Positions 30,701 to 33,276 of a DNA stretch of 64,000 nucleotides are shown piece after piece. The notes under the pieces were generated by a model. That model was not told where the DNA came from and did no database searches. It saw only the letters and a list, made by a program, of their open reading frames with translations. The stretch is from Rubrivivax sp. GTDB lineage: Bacteria > Pseudomonadota > Gammaproteobacteria > Burkholderiales > Burkholderiaceae. The translations under genes and the position numbers were made by a program. Every line of letters begins with the position of its first letter. The first letter of the stretch is position 1. The stretch is taken from NCBI GenBank assembly GCA_016790225.1, contig JAEUOZ010000023.1, positions 21,600 through 85,599 on the forward strand, in the 5' to 3' direction.

Positions 30701-32565
30701 GTCAACCAGCTGGGCACCGTCACCAGGTAGTAGCTGCGGTCCAGCGTCACGGTGTGGGTAGCGTTGGAGTCGTTGCCGTACAGCCAGGTGGAGAAGTACT
30801 CGCCGGGGCGCACCGATCCGCCGTTGATGTAGTACTCCGTCCATGCCGGCCAGGGGGCCCAGGTCTGTGTGCTGCCGTTGGCCTGCCGATGTACCCAGCT
30901 CGTGCCGGCGGCGCGGCAGTAGTTCACCACCACCGGATGGTTGTAGTTGGCTGTGACGGTCTTGCTGGGGTTGCCGTACACCACCGTCATCCGCATGGTG
31001 ACCGTGCTGCCATCGGCGCAGCCGGCCGGGATGTCGAAGGTGGGGGTCACACGCACCGGTGTGGAGCCACCGCCGTAGGAGTCCCAGGGGAGGCGGTCGA
31101 AGTGGTAGACCAGGGGCGTCGTGGCCGCCGCATTCACCGTGGGCTGGCTGATCAGCCGGTGCGTGAAGTTCGAGGGGGGCGGGCTCTGGATCTGGAAGCT
31201 CTTGAAGATGGGAATGCAGCTGCCCAGGTTGAAGTCGATCGTCACGCGAGCGTTCTCGGCGTCCATGCCCGAGCTGGCGAAAGTGCTCAGGTAGGGCCGG
31301 AAATCGCGCCAGATGCCGGTGGCGCCGGGCCCGACGTTGCCGAAGGCCGAGTAGCTGGTCAGGATCCAGTTGTTGCCGCCCGTGACGCTGACGGGCACGC
31401 TCGTGCCCGCCTGCTGCAGCGTCGTGGTGAGCCCTGCCAAGGGCTGCACCGGCACAGCCCCATGGCTGATGGTGGCGCGCGAGGCAAAGGTTCTGCCGGT
31501 GACAAAGCCGATCGGCACGCGCAAGGTCACCGCGACAGCGCCGGTATAGCCGCTGGGCAGGTCACCCAGATTCCAGCTGAGCACACCGCGGTTGTTGCCC
31601 GCCACGGTGCTGGTGGGCGCGTTGCCGTTCGGCGCATTGCCCGCGTTGTTCAAGGTGACGGGCCGGTAGACCTGCAGGCCGCCGCCATTGCCGTAGTCGA
31701 CCTCGGCGTCCTGGTTCAGGCCATCGTCGGGCGCCAGCGCCGTGCCGCTGCCGCTCAGCCCGTTCATGTCGTCGAAGGAAAAGCGCAGGACCGCGTTGCG
31801 CGTGATGGCGCCGGTGGAGGTGACGTTCAGCGTCATCGTCACCACGCCGTTGTGCCCTATGGACGTGACGTTGGGCGTGACGCTGACGTTGGTGGCGCCG
31901 GTGGATTCGCCGAAGGCGCGCCAGAAGTCCAGCCGTGCTGGGGTGATGCCGCCGCCGGGCGTGCCGCTGTGCACGGCCGTGTACACCAGCCGGATGTCCG
32001 TGGTGGTGCCGGCCGTGGCGCTGATGTCGAAGCTGCGCGTGCCGGCAGCCGGGTTGTTGTGCGTGGCCAGCACCGCCCCAGCGCAGGTTTGCACCTGCAG
32101 CGAGCTGCTGGTGACGTGGGTCAGGTTGGCCACGCCGATCTCGGCAAACAGCCAGCGCTGGAACGTGCCGCCTGCGGGCTGGGGCAGGTTGAAGCAGTTG
32201 GACACCACGGTCATCGTGGCCGCCGTCGCGTCCAGGCGCCCGCCGGTATTCTGGAAACCGATGCTGGCCGTCACATCGATGCCGGCGTTGTTGTTGAAGT
32301 GGTCCTCGTAGCTGTAGGCGTCGTTGATCACCCCCGCACTCTGCGCCGCGACCCAGGCGCCAAAACCCAGCAGCAGCGGCGACAACAGCGCCAGCACGCG
32401 GGCGCGATCGACCCGCAGACCGCCGTTGAGCAGCCAGCCGGACAGGGCGCTGCCCAGGTTGCGCAGCGCCTGCGGCTGCAAGGCCTGCCAAGGGCCTTTC
32501 AGGCACGCGGCGGCCACGCGCAGCAGGGCTGTGCGGGTGGCTTCGAAGCGGGCTGGAATCGACAT
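7939..32565 (-). CDS. mshQ: giant MshQ-like pilus-associated adhesin with beta-helix arrays, 8208 aa
   Basis: This is one uninterrupted frame of 8209 codons. The N-terminus has an unusually long leader whose hydrophobic core (ARVLALLSPLLLGFGAWVAA) lies at about 55-74, with likely cleavage near QSAG. Residues ~80-1430 hold DUF11-like beta-sandwich segments. From ~1440 five CnaB/SdrB-like domains recur, each with FED.NYGGG (about 1442, 2619, 3266, 5216, 6233). Seven right-handed beta-helix arrays follow, built from xGGT..xxRNVISGN and GNxIGTNAAGTAAL repeats. Each array is closed by an Ig-like domain ending NTSEF. A LamG-like domain (~2396-2611), a DUF642/choice-of-anchor-C-like domain (~5053-5206) and a CSLREA-like segment (~7126) are inserted. 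The C-terminal ~600 residues (containing VGRFVPDAFSI and YSEVGAIRVQL) resemble DUF6701, the hallmark of MshQ. Its place after mshP supports that name. The size is far beyond ordinary MshQ. Role inferred: surface or pilus-tip adhesin. Confidence 0.9.
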   Translation of the reverse strand: MSIPARFEATRTALLRVAAACLKGPWQALQPQALRNLGSALSGWLLNGGLRVDRARVLALLSPLLLGFGAWVAAQSAGVINDAYSYEDHFNNNAGIDVTASIGFQNTGGRLDATAATMTVVSNCFNLPQPAGGTFQRWLFAEIGVANLTHVTSSSLQVQTCAGAVLATHNNPAAGTRSFDISATAGTTTDIRLVYTAVHSGTPGGGITPARLDFWRAFGESTGATNVSVTPNVTSIGHNGVVTMTLNVTSTGAITRNAVLRFSFDDMNGLSGSGTALAPDDGLNQDAEVDYGNGGGLQVYRPVTLNNAGNAPNGNAPTSTVAGNNRGVLSWNLGDLPSGYTGAVAVTLRVPIGFVTGRTFASRATISHGAVPVQPLAGLTTTLQQAGTSVPVSVTGGNNWILTSYSAFGNVGPGATGIWRDFRPYLSTFASSGMDAENARVTIDFNLGSCIPIFKSFQIQSPPPSNFTHRLISQPTVNAAATTPLVYHFDRLPWDSYGGGSTPVRVTPTFDIPAGCADGSTVTMRMTVVYGNPSKTVTANYNHPVVVNYCRAAGTSWVHRQANGSTQTWAPWPAWTEYYINGGSVRPGEYFSTWLYGNDSNATHTVTLDRSYYLVTVPSWLTFHGLTAVNNTSRIYKDSTGTAPLPTDPLFVHSANPPHSAWRAVSAADIGSTPFSASPNDSNPTAVVGPGTRLLFVREADHPRTTGPSFGNFSPEALWRVADGSFGASAQTPGTTNTNFLPGRVYTWETLSSPAGVARDCGNFNSNGTLTNESVSWPTVGMNYNGFPNVAAGQTATLNIYPGNRKFASAPVDGTWVFNLFAARNSVNLAGVTGSVITSGRVLPPGGNAAGIVFTPPDATACLAAVNDNDPACMARWQVPIGTQPAATYGLSESTDADRDHIQNYPIFQMQLPILRNAAAGMVLPITAEIRRTNLSARGADNAVATARHGAGNYAAAGGLTVLESPELATTLSAPSTWPHNSSYSLQLQLANNGNAPAQGFYSVIRLPRAGVGSTQFTPSYGKAYVTGATTALLVETSSDSTCFANPLTGTWTSRSLQASARAGYASETSAALPSDTTCVRLRRNSAGSYAFNAGLSLGAAIDLTIPNNPGLAGQVAAARATSGSTTTLGSTTNFGPLETADASTQVSNSVVTSGAKTALPDTTRAGWVRWTLRWGNQSGAAASSIAVTDDIPTQLIYRGLASALPAGTSCVDAGCAVFGAAGDGSGGQLRLSVGSLAANDGVPGSGADEGTVDVWMERKSGVADGVTASNCLATLPAGIGNVGSNGCFDVTNGRLAAALAQTIVPAQGGSPPIVSPNDVVRYVLTLTNQESSARFMRVHANLPASGTYLAGSFLVNGAAASDAAFSGGVLSFLSASSVAASGTLTLQYDLRVNGSATNGTLITHSAVATPCVNNTSVDSCSLGKASSSVTAQVQATAAISGTVFEDPNYGGGAGRSLAASSGAVRSGVRVELYAADGSYVAATTTNGSGQYSFTGLGAADWNVRVATGTVSSSRTGSGGAAWPVQTWRVVWNGSAHAGDAQRVGGERPALPDAASNTTSATLASLATGGTAPHSLAPVRTTTGTVSGIDFGYHFTTVTNTNDSGQGSLRQVITNANALGNDTGLATAGRLPSIEHVIFMISNGSSVAGLRSANNFFTTNGGDAMVATVTLSSALPAVSTAMVLDAQTQPGWSSVNPRPIIELDGGFGTGNVNVHGLNLSVPDSTVRGFIINRFGGRQLPLTSGALVQGNWLGLAANGTSAPANGVHGISVSGSYNVIGGTTAAERNVISGHGAGGVVLEATTAIGNRLVGNYIGTDRTGTLALPNQHGVWVALGSSDNAVGGSLPGEGNLISGNSINGIYVRDANTQNNTIQGNRIGTNAAGTAALRNFLRGIRLESAGATLIGGASVGQGNLISGNGRTFAEGWSESDGGVVIDSASSNITVAGNTIGLAADGSAALGNSKNAIHVTGGSSVTVGGASSAHRNLIAANASHGVYASGNGSAGLTVQNNWIGLAADGSTARSNGTDGVVCHGGTVNNCQVLGNVIAASGRYGVWLATSTGHVVRGNLIGTDSTGASARGNASVGIYVTGTGTVATIGGTTAADRNVVSGNSVAGIRFDVGATGSVQGNYVGTNATGAAALGNSGPGIHINGAANVLVGGAAAGAGNLVSGNVSANGIRLDLSTATGNVIQGNLVGANALNTGVIANGASGIGITAGASNNVIGGTSAGQGNVIRGSGLAGIGFDTTVSTPLRNRISGNSIFSNGQKGIRLDNTGVPLANDGATSASQGNNGIDSPVFTSASLVAGQLAVRGYVGSAAGQSAFANVTVEVFVSDNDASGFGEGQTYIGSLTTDASGNFNGAVSIPGGVTLTNYQTVITATATDVNGNTSEFGLQHLLGNTAAALANCSLWMQADVAVSTSGSAVTSWRNQCGGQSFTPASGQPQLVSGALNSKSVVRFADNQHLAFSGTVFTASSQVTSFVVTRGGTAGRKILDTNGSGRRIISVESTPSSGLSQYGLINPAASTSAYVLSSATADGTTVRHWANGVSRVDAASTAPTAAAPGTLTHIGARFSGSDSLNGDVAELISYDRLLSGEERRQVEAYLRAKWFGVMTHAITGTVFEDVNYGGGQGRDRSTAVAAGGTPRPNATVELYAASGEFLYSTLTDASGNYTLLAEPGSYTVRVVGSSVSSGRSGYTAAQLPVLTFRTTASSGTAVAVTDRVGGESPALADAAANTSWATLASLTTGSTTPQAVAPVTVSASAVTGVDFGFNFSTIVNTNDSGPGSLRQFLLNASALGGKSTLAQAGTRVRAGVAEPLPAALETSIFMIPSGAATPGIRASVPSQLTTGVAQIVVSTELPLLTGADTALDGSTQTANVGNTNALLLGTGGTVGVDALALPQVQGPEVQLSGARGILRGVSLSASGLRLSGFAIFGFSRAVALIGATNAVLEDNVLGSTARSFTDPGAGIRTSSTLLSFDTSNSDGVQVQRNLIGFSGTSGIMANGRAVTFSFIGNELRNAAIEGAAHDGINGGGTTWTVRGNLIAQHLGVGMDVTTTGLLVENNTLSGNGTGGNELVGAYLSGQGDVRRNIVTGNRGSGLAVASTGRFRISENSLFGNNTEANATRAAGITLANSRQGGSVVANDGSLTVNTPNQRIDHPVISAASVSGNQLSVAGYVGTPPGQAVFANAVVELFVAAPSLVGFGEGQTHIGNLVVNGSGAFSGTLTLPVGVTVVRGTPLTGTTTDAAGNTSEFGPNVLVTVTVAGTVYEDVNYGGGPGRSRLAAGGLPVVNATVELYSAATGLVATTTTAADGSYSFAVSGGGGHFVRVLQSSVRSTRSGSTAAAVGVQTWRYESSWVGPAAVSNEAGGARPDTADSAAATALSWTPCAAEGVGAGNPCSFTGTRLVRYGADTRWTTRVMTDGAGCANGTFGDPALGTVKACEILQPHLHSASSVHVGASNIAGVDFGFNFSTVTNTNDSGAGSLRQAITNANALGGDASLAQSGRPAGIESIVFMISNGSTGAGGSLGLAAGGLRSSLNYFSSGVASVAAGSAMPTLATPMVLNAQAQPGWTANPVLELNGSATTNSHALLVQGGGTTVRGFIINRFTGRAIDTSGPGGNTLAGNWIGLDRSGALATPAVNFGIVVDAPGDVVGGAQAADRNVLGGAVAQGVRIEAAGSGAKVWGNYIGVDPGGTAVRPNDFGVLVLEATNVELGGSAAGLGNLISGNTTDGIYLQAGTPTTMATHVRGNQVGTDAAGTAALPNGRMGIFITSGANGNRVGGSAAGERNLISGNISHGLRLDSSGNVVEGNHIGTNASGLAALPNGAQGVYVYGVASTAQNNRIGGTSPSQRNVISGNGGDGVGLFGSLVTNNDVQGNYIGVDALGTAAVPNTRHGVLINNSASGNRLGGTGGAGNVISGNADRGVSIAVSPASNWVQGNFIGLNASGTAAIGNGTHGLYVDDSVNQVIGGTSAGSGNVISGNPTDGMVVSTSTGTTIQGNRVGTNAAGTAAVGNGRHGIHLLAGGSGNLIGGTVAGAGNLASGNGSDGIRVNGLSGTVIQGNVSGLNLLGNAALPNGGRGLLLTTNASGTVVGGTAAGAANVFSGNVLDGIHVLNNGTLGNQILGNRIGTDAAGTVPFGNQRFGIWVQTDTSNTQIGGVAAGEGNTIANNGNIGVRIDGTGTAPAGGNRVRGNAIYNNNGLGIDLNVSSVLGVTANDNAKTANAANQFMDSPVFTAASLQGSSLSVSGFVGMSPGQALFAGALVDVYVSDADASGFGEGRTYVGTLTADASGNFSGSITVPGGVTLVPGSDQLTATATDGAGNTSEFGRNMLLNGFYTVTNTADSGTGSLRWAITNANADAGVQTVRFAIPSTDPNLASGVWTITLASALPAVTDATVIDASTQTGYVGVPLVQIRGTSAGAAAVGFNLTSAAASTVRGFVINGFGGCALTLAGGGGHTVAGNYIGTAISGTAAATGNGALGVCVNSSSNTVGGTGANDRNVIGGFITAASVTGRGVDISNSANSNTLAGNYIGLGADGVTPVANTHGVLITDASSNTIGGTMAAARNVISGNANMGVWVQVSSGASTGNLIRGNHIGTNAAGTAAVANASHGVNITGGSGTVVGGAVAGAGNLISGNGDRGVSQGGSGISGTVISGNTVGLNALGTAAIANAQGGVQIWSGGGATIGGLTATERNVISGNGSAGVFLNASGNTVQGNFIGLNLAGTAALGNLTGISITGGNNVIGGTSATARNVVSGNTQDGILIYNATATANLVQGNYVGTDPAGSVARGNSRIGIYLLNSAAGNTIGGTAAGAGNVISGNGTHGVQLYNGANNNLLHGNVIGRNAANAAALANGAHGVVIASASGNQIGGIGSGQGNTVASNNVGLLVSGASATGNAIRGNSMFSNAASGIDLGSTTDFAANGTTGNDGAKSAGQPNLLMDSPVITQAVLGGNTLAVVGYVGSAALQSTFGGALVDLYVNNSGQGQTYIGTVTANADGEFAGTVSTAGISGLVAGTTAIVGTATDAQGNTSEFSAAQPTVVLGAINTVTNASFEAPTSAINTHVSTGSSALTGWTVTGNSIDFGASLNSAQGSQSVDLSGATRGGLAQVVQTTPGTTYTLTWALGANPCVNTVKSLRVTAGSSNSTYGFDPNGQTQSTIAWVDRSMVFTASSAATVLWFESLDTTGCGAAIDDVRLTAGNSLTASISGTVFEDLNYGGGAGRPRASASGHSVRSGARVELFDGTGSFVSATSTDASGNYSFGSLNLGNYTVRVVGSSVSSSRAGWVNTLVPTVVFRADASGSTAIADTAYVGGGNPLLGEAGNAGSGTTLASLTTAGAAPQAVSTVQLAGNLTGLDFGFSFNTVTNTRDSGYGSLRQAITNANALGADASLAQAGRTAGIEHIAFMLPNGSSAAGLRSGFNAFATAAGSRHVATLQPASALPNVTTPMVLDAQTQPGWTLEPLIEINGSGLGSASRAIEFANGSAGGRIAGFIINRVPNGMGIYVSTGATGVVIQGNWLGVDAAGTAAAANGTSSVVLHAAGAALNATVGGTTPAQRNVISGSTVHGVLLESSGNTVTGNYIGTNATGTAAIGNSSGVRIRVGASNNTIGGSVAGAGNVISGNLDKGVWLSETASNSNVIAGNMIGLNAAGTAAVPNTNGGVNVGGATGTVIGGATSAHGNVIAGNGASGVALTSHIGATANATVRFNTIGLDTTGTARPNSVGIFIDAGSGGHTIADNTISGNTNHGIQASVPGAGTAITGNRIGTSSDGTAARGNGGSGIHFSGTASGYSVGGVAAGEGNLVSGNASHGIQMLSGVSGITLQGNLIGTNASGTAALPNAQQGVLVQAAGITVGGTAAGAGNLISGNGQAGVRIEANSVVVLGNTIGTNLSGTAALPNGGAGASNGGVHVFSGNGSTVGGSAAGAGNLLSGNGGAGVWAESGVTALTIQGNTIGTNRAGTAALGNGRWGMVIDANGTQIGGTVAGAGNLISGNAASTGGIFLTGYNSVIEGNRIGVDAAGTGFIPNSGVGGIEVRWGGTHRIGGTAGGAGNVIAGNAGVGIAVNGGSPATQILGNSIYGNSGIGIDLGGGVAGPSIGVTANDGLKTTGAPNLYMDSPVFTTASHVGTTLVVAGYVGNAPNLAAFAGSRVEVFVSDNDASGFGEGQTYIGALTADPNGNFSGSFTIPGTLTITPGTTRLTGTATDTANNTSEFGANVTVTSGVAGKVFEDVNYGGGAGRGWATAQAQGAQPVAGARVEIGSVSGGVVTMLSHTTTDASGNYVLPTPGAGTYAVRVVSETVASSRSGWVSTLRPVLTYFAHAPLGTRVERTDFVGGRDPAATDAGPAAAGATANASTGIFSSGATGTANASGTVQVSAATGIADMDFGFNFSTVVNVNDSGAGSLRQVITNANALGGDASLAVAGRTAGMEHVVFMIGNGSSAAGLRNTVNLFSGGVATLRVATPLPDLATTMVMDAQTQPGWVASPIVEVDGRNTSGSFNGLFHLTGTGITLRGFVVNRSAQHQVWVAGTGNRLQGSWLGLTPGGAAAPGNLDGVVLVGADNQLGGSGANEGNVISGNERFGVYVWSGAPAGNGLVILGNRVGTNPAGTAAVANAGHGVVIEQPGVRLGGAGAGEGNQISGNTQYGVLSTVDGTTLLGNRIGTDATGMAALPNASYGVYLAFGSASGANTRVGGPAAGEGNLIAGNALDGVVVDGGGAGRGVGLRVEGNRIGTNAAGTAALANGRYGLHLYNGASGAIVGGAVAGAGNLISGNANTGVRVEGTGHTLQGNFIGTNAAGTAALANNGNGIDLQNATGAVIGGTAAVARNIVSGNVGTGIDFTGGGQSTVQGNWVGLNAAGTGVIANGAGIGLNSYPSNVLVGGTTAAAGNVVAGNTTYGVGVSGNGHQIQGNLIGRDAGNSTNLPNGWSGIYVYVTSNVLIGGTTAGAGNVIASSARAGVLVEPRFGPVTGVQMLGNSMFGNTHLGIDLKNTGTMDGSAEGVTTNDGSKGSGVNQGMDHPVFTSARARGNQLTVAGYVGSAAGQSAFANARVEIFESDNDSTGFGEGRSYLGFVTTDANGNFSGTVTMPVAVLRVGTRLTGTATDAAGNTSEFGANFANLVVDMVVNDNGDALDANLGDGLCATAGGVCTLRAALGEFNALPAQSSAPTISFALPGCSAAGQAACTINPASALPAVTNPMQIDAQTQAGWTLDPLVRLHGASAGSGVSGLVLNAPSSAVRGFLITGFNSHALSVNSADAVIQGNWIGVAPGGVSASGNGGHGVALTGARALIGGTTSAQRNVISAAGGNASGIHVGVGANDTRIRGNYIGTTANGNARLANAWHGIRVSAVSGLQIGGTTAAEANVIAGGGTSGINLTSDGSGATTGGWIKGNRIGVGADGSANIGGFSAGIANGPWGPFNDLVIGGPEDGAGNLIAHATTQGIVISRNSPNALAQRTRILRNSIRSNGQLGIDLDGNGSVNANDGLTNPTQANNGMDMPVITGVGIANDGAAVTAFGTIGTGTGQVIFAGSRVEFFVSDTDPSGHGEGRRYLGALTADANGRFSGTFAISVGDAVVGDAITATATDPAGNTSEFSANWISTTMAALAPAGFNAFEPDTVAGSITGVLRSRVAGTASTVHVVALDSSGTGPHSSFTGSVSLSWLDARDDSGAASGSCRASWVDLGSAGSASFSATARTSVSITPPATATRVMRLKMVFNGPAGVVTSCSSDAFAALPAQLAWGATAGGAGASDADSGSAGTTRALSNLNASGGVVHRAGRPFTLRARALDASGAVMTQYDGSPVLSQAACVLPLPQAGACPAGVLGGGQVSANAGHYVHNSVTYSEVGAIRVQLQDSSYGSVDAADTLAASRLIVSDPQDVGRFVPDAFSIGVTRSGRLATANAACLAPGSGATFLGQGFGWATTPQVTVTALNAQAQPTTAWSGALMKLQASSLAPALGVSAAGTATLSSFFASATVSDLGGGQARLEAGGLDRFLLDLPAGTVQASVTPGWTWSATVTDASEAGVAGNPTLSASAADGSVVFNQGGVFHSGRLSLAAAFGDARSGVRALMQLQRWTDAGWVTMTEDLGCVTLQPQQLGVSDASGIFSTAGVCASPAAASVTTRGGRAWISLPASPGGATGRLRLHLAGEAASGQSCNGSTPAALQPMGLPWLLGGSGSAGPSNMATWGLPQRDPTLRREIW
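10105..10845 (-). repeat. beta-helix array 7 in mshQ
   Basis: This is the shortest regular array, with about three GG turns. It opens VRGFLITGFNSHAL and closes ILRNSIRSNGQLGIDL. It is preceded by a CSLREA-like segment (VNDNGDALDANLGDGLCATA) at about 11190-11095 and followed by the final NTSEF Ig-like domain. Confidence 0.75.
11580..13025 (-). repeat. beta-helix array 6 in mshQ
   Basis: The array opens LRGFVVNRSAQH and closes MLGNSMFGNTHLGIDL, with about seven GG turns such as RVGGPAAGEGNLIAGN and LIGGTTAGAGNVIASS. Confidence 0.8.
13550..13880 (-). repeat. CnaB/SdrB-like domain copy 5 in mshQ
   Basis: The copy carries VAGKVFEDVNYGGGAGRGW, ARVEIGSVSGGVVTMLS and TTDASGNYVLPTPGAG, ending ETVASSRSGW. 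It is the last CnaB-like copy. The following unit (CSLREA-like) has none. Confidence 0.8.
14280..16095 (-). repeat. beta-helix array 5 in mshQ
   Basis: The array opens IAGFIINRVPNG and closes ILGNSIYGNSGIGIDLG. It has about eight GG turns, such as TIGGSVAGAGNVISGN and SVGGVAAGEGNLVSGN. Confidence 0.8.
16590..16930 (-). repeat. CnaB/SdrB-like domain copy 4 in mshQ
   Basis: The copy carries ISGTVFEDLNYGGGAGRPR, RVELFDGTGSFVSATST and DASGNYSFGSLNLGNYTV, closing with GSSVSSSRAGW. It is closely related to copies 1 and 5. Confidence 0.8.
16955..17400 (-). other. DUF642/choice-of-anchor-C-like domain within mshQ
   Basis: About 150 residues run from TVTNASFEAPTSAINTH through LTGWTVTGNSIDFGAS, QSVDLSGATRGGLAQVVQT and TPGTTYTLTWALGANP to GCGAAIDDVRLT. 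The order NASFE..., GW.VTG..ID, QS.DL.G, Y.L.W.LG.NP is the signature of DUF642 or choice-of-anchor-C domains, a galactose-binding-like fold. It occurs once, between helix array 4 and CnaB copy 4. It is a candidate ligand-binding module. Confidence 0.7.
17810..19255 (-). repeat. beta-helix array 4 in mshQ
   Basis: The array opens VRGFVINGFGG and closes IRGNSMFSNAASGIDL, with about seven GG turns between. It belongs to a unit that lacks its own CnaB-like domain and starts directly with TVTNTADSGTGSLRWAIT. Confidence 0.8.
19930..21790 (-). repeat. beta-helix array 3 in mshQ
   Basis: The array opens VRGFIINRFTG and closes VRGNAIYNNNGLGIDL. It holds about nine xGGxxxxxxN turns, among them RVGGSAAGERNLISGN and LIGGTVAGAGNLASGN, with intervening GN.IGTDAAGTAALPNG turns. 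It is the longest single helix array in the protein. Confidence 0.8.
22450..22785 (-). repeat. CnaB/SdrB-like domain copy 3 in mshQ
   Basis: The copy carries VAGTVYEDVNYGGGPGRSR, ATVELYSAATGLVATTTT and AADGSYSFAVSGGGGHFV. Copy 3 has an extra Cys-containing insert downstream (WTPCAAEGVGAGNPCSF, then CANG and CEIL) that the other copies lack. Confidence 0.8.
24410..24720 (-). repeat. CnaB/SdrB-like domain copy 2 in mshQ
   Basis: The copy carries ITGTVFEDVNYGGGQGR, ATVELYAASGEFLYSTLTD, ASGNYTLLAEPGSYTVRVV and SSVSSGRSG. It directly follows the LamG-like domain and leads into the shortest and most diverged helix unit (about 23790-23180). Confidence 0.8.
24735..25375 (-). other. LamG-like jelly-roll domain within mshQ
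   Basis: About 215 residues begin near CSLWMQADVAVSTSGSAVT, include the strands VVRFADNQHLAFSG and THIGARFSGSDSLNGDVAEL, and end with ISYDRLLSGEERRQVEAYL and RAKWF. The final helix-like motif (YDR.LS..E...VE.YL..KW) is characteristic of LamG-type concanavalin-like domains in secreted proteins. Carbohydrate or matrix binding is plausible but unproven. It occurs once. Confidence 0.7.
25740..27390 (-). repeat. beta-helix array 1 in mshQ
   Basis: The array opens with VRGFIINRFGG and closes with ISGNSIFSNGQKGIRL. Between them lie about seven xGGxxxxxxN turns (for example VIGGTTAAERNVISG), each followed by a GNxIGTD/GLAADGSAAL-type turn. The pattern is typical of right-handed parallel beta-helix repeats. 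Confidence 0.8.
27950..28245 (-). repeat. CnaB/SdrB-like domain copy 1 in mshQ
   Basis: The copy begins ISGTVFEDPNYGGGAGR, continues with GVRVELYAADGSYVAATTT and NGSGQYSFTGL, and ends with TVSSSRTG and GGERPALPDAA. This is the carboxypeptidase-regulatory/SdrD-B-like beta-sandwich pattern. It is the first of five copies and precedes the first beta-helix unit. Confidence 0.8.
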
Positions 32566-32685
32566 GCGTGCTCAGGCCGCGCCAGGGCGCAGCCGCACGG
32601 GAAGGGTAGGAAACTCGGCCCTGGCACCAAGTGTGGAAAAGCGCACGCTCGGCGGTGTTGTTCCGCTGGCGTGGCGGCCTTCACC

Positions 32686-32705
32686 GCGCGGCGCTTGCGC
32701 CGCGC
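32686..32705. promoter_or_regulatory. 9-bp perfect inverted repeat between mshP and mshQ
   Basis: GCGCGGCGC, TT, GCGCCGCGC forms a very stable GC hairpin in the 153-base gap between mshP and the giant mshQ-like gene. No T-run follows on the minus strand, so it is not a standard terminator. It could pause transcription or set transcript stability between the pilin genes and the 24.6-kb gene. Confidence 0.5.
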
Positions 32706-32718
32706 CGAGCGATCGCTG

Positions 32719-33276
32719 TCAGCAGCGGTAGGCTGGCGCCGCGCCGCCGGGGTTCTTGCACACCGTGTGGCGCGCTTCCATCTGCCGCCTCACGTGATCG
32801 CTGCTGCCGACACTGCCGACACTGGCGCTGGCCTGCAGCGCATAGCTGGCGAGCTTCAGGCCGCCGTCATCCACCTGCCCCGTGGCGGGCACGCGTGTGC
32901 AGCTGATCTGCACCGTGAAGTCCGACAAGGGCGCGGGCAGGGTGAGCGACTGCGGGGCAAAGCAGGGGGGCGTGGTGTTGCCGGGCAGGCCGAGTGCGGC
33001 ATTGGGATCGCTCACCTGCCACAGGCCCCACTCCAGCGCGCTGCGCGCGGCAGCCGCTGCACGGGCGCTCTGCAGCTGCTGGGTCTGGCTGTGCTGCGAG
33101 CTGCTCAGCAGCGCCAGGCCGGCGCTGAGCAGCAGACCGACGATGACCAGCATGAAGACCATCGCCGGCAGCGCGATGCCGGCCTGGCGGCGGTGCAGGC
33201 CGCGTGCCGGCGCGCGCCGGGCCAGGGCGCCGGATCGGTCGCCCGCGGGCGTGAGCGCGCTGCCCGGGCGTGTCAT
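32719..33276 (-). CDS. mshP: MshP-like minor pilin component
   Basis: This encodes 185 residues from ATG 33276, which overlaps the mshO stop by ATGA. The N-terminus is basic and ends QAG before a hydrophobic stretch IALPAMVFMLVIVGLLLSAG (about 34-53). This is a type III prepilin-like site in which Glu5 is absent, as in MshP and PilX-like proteins. The body has SALEWGLWQVSD, CFAPQSLTLPAPLSDFTVQI and paired cysteines near the end (HTVCKN, AYRC). Position between mshO and mshQ is the same as in Vibrio. It probably joins the pilus-tip or initiation complex. Confidence 0.85.
   Translation of the reverse strand: MTRPGSALTPAGDRSGALARRAPARGLHRRQAGIALPAMVFMLVIVGLLLSAGLALLSSSQHSQTQQLQSARAAAAARSALEWGLWQVSDPNAALGLPGNTTPPCFAPQSLTLPAPLSDFTVQISCTRVPATGQVDDGGLKLASYALQASASVGSVGSSDHVRRQMEARHTVCKNPGGAAPAYRC

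Noticed and set aside
7939..32565. CRISPR or tandem DNA satellite in the repeat region
   Set aside because: The repeats are protein-level and variable in sequence and spacing. There are no identical 25-40-base repeats with unique spacers.
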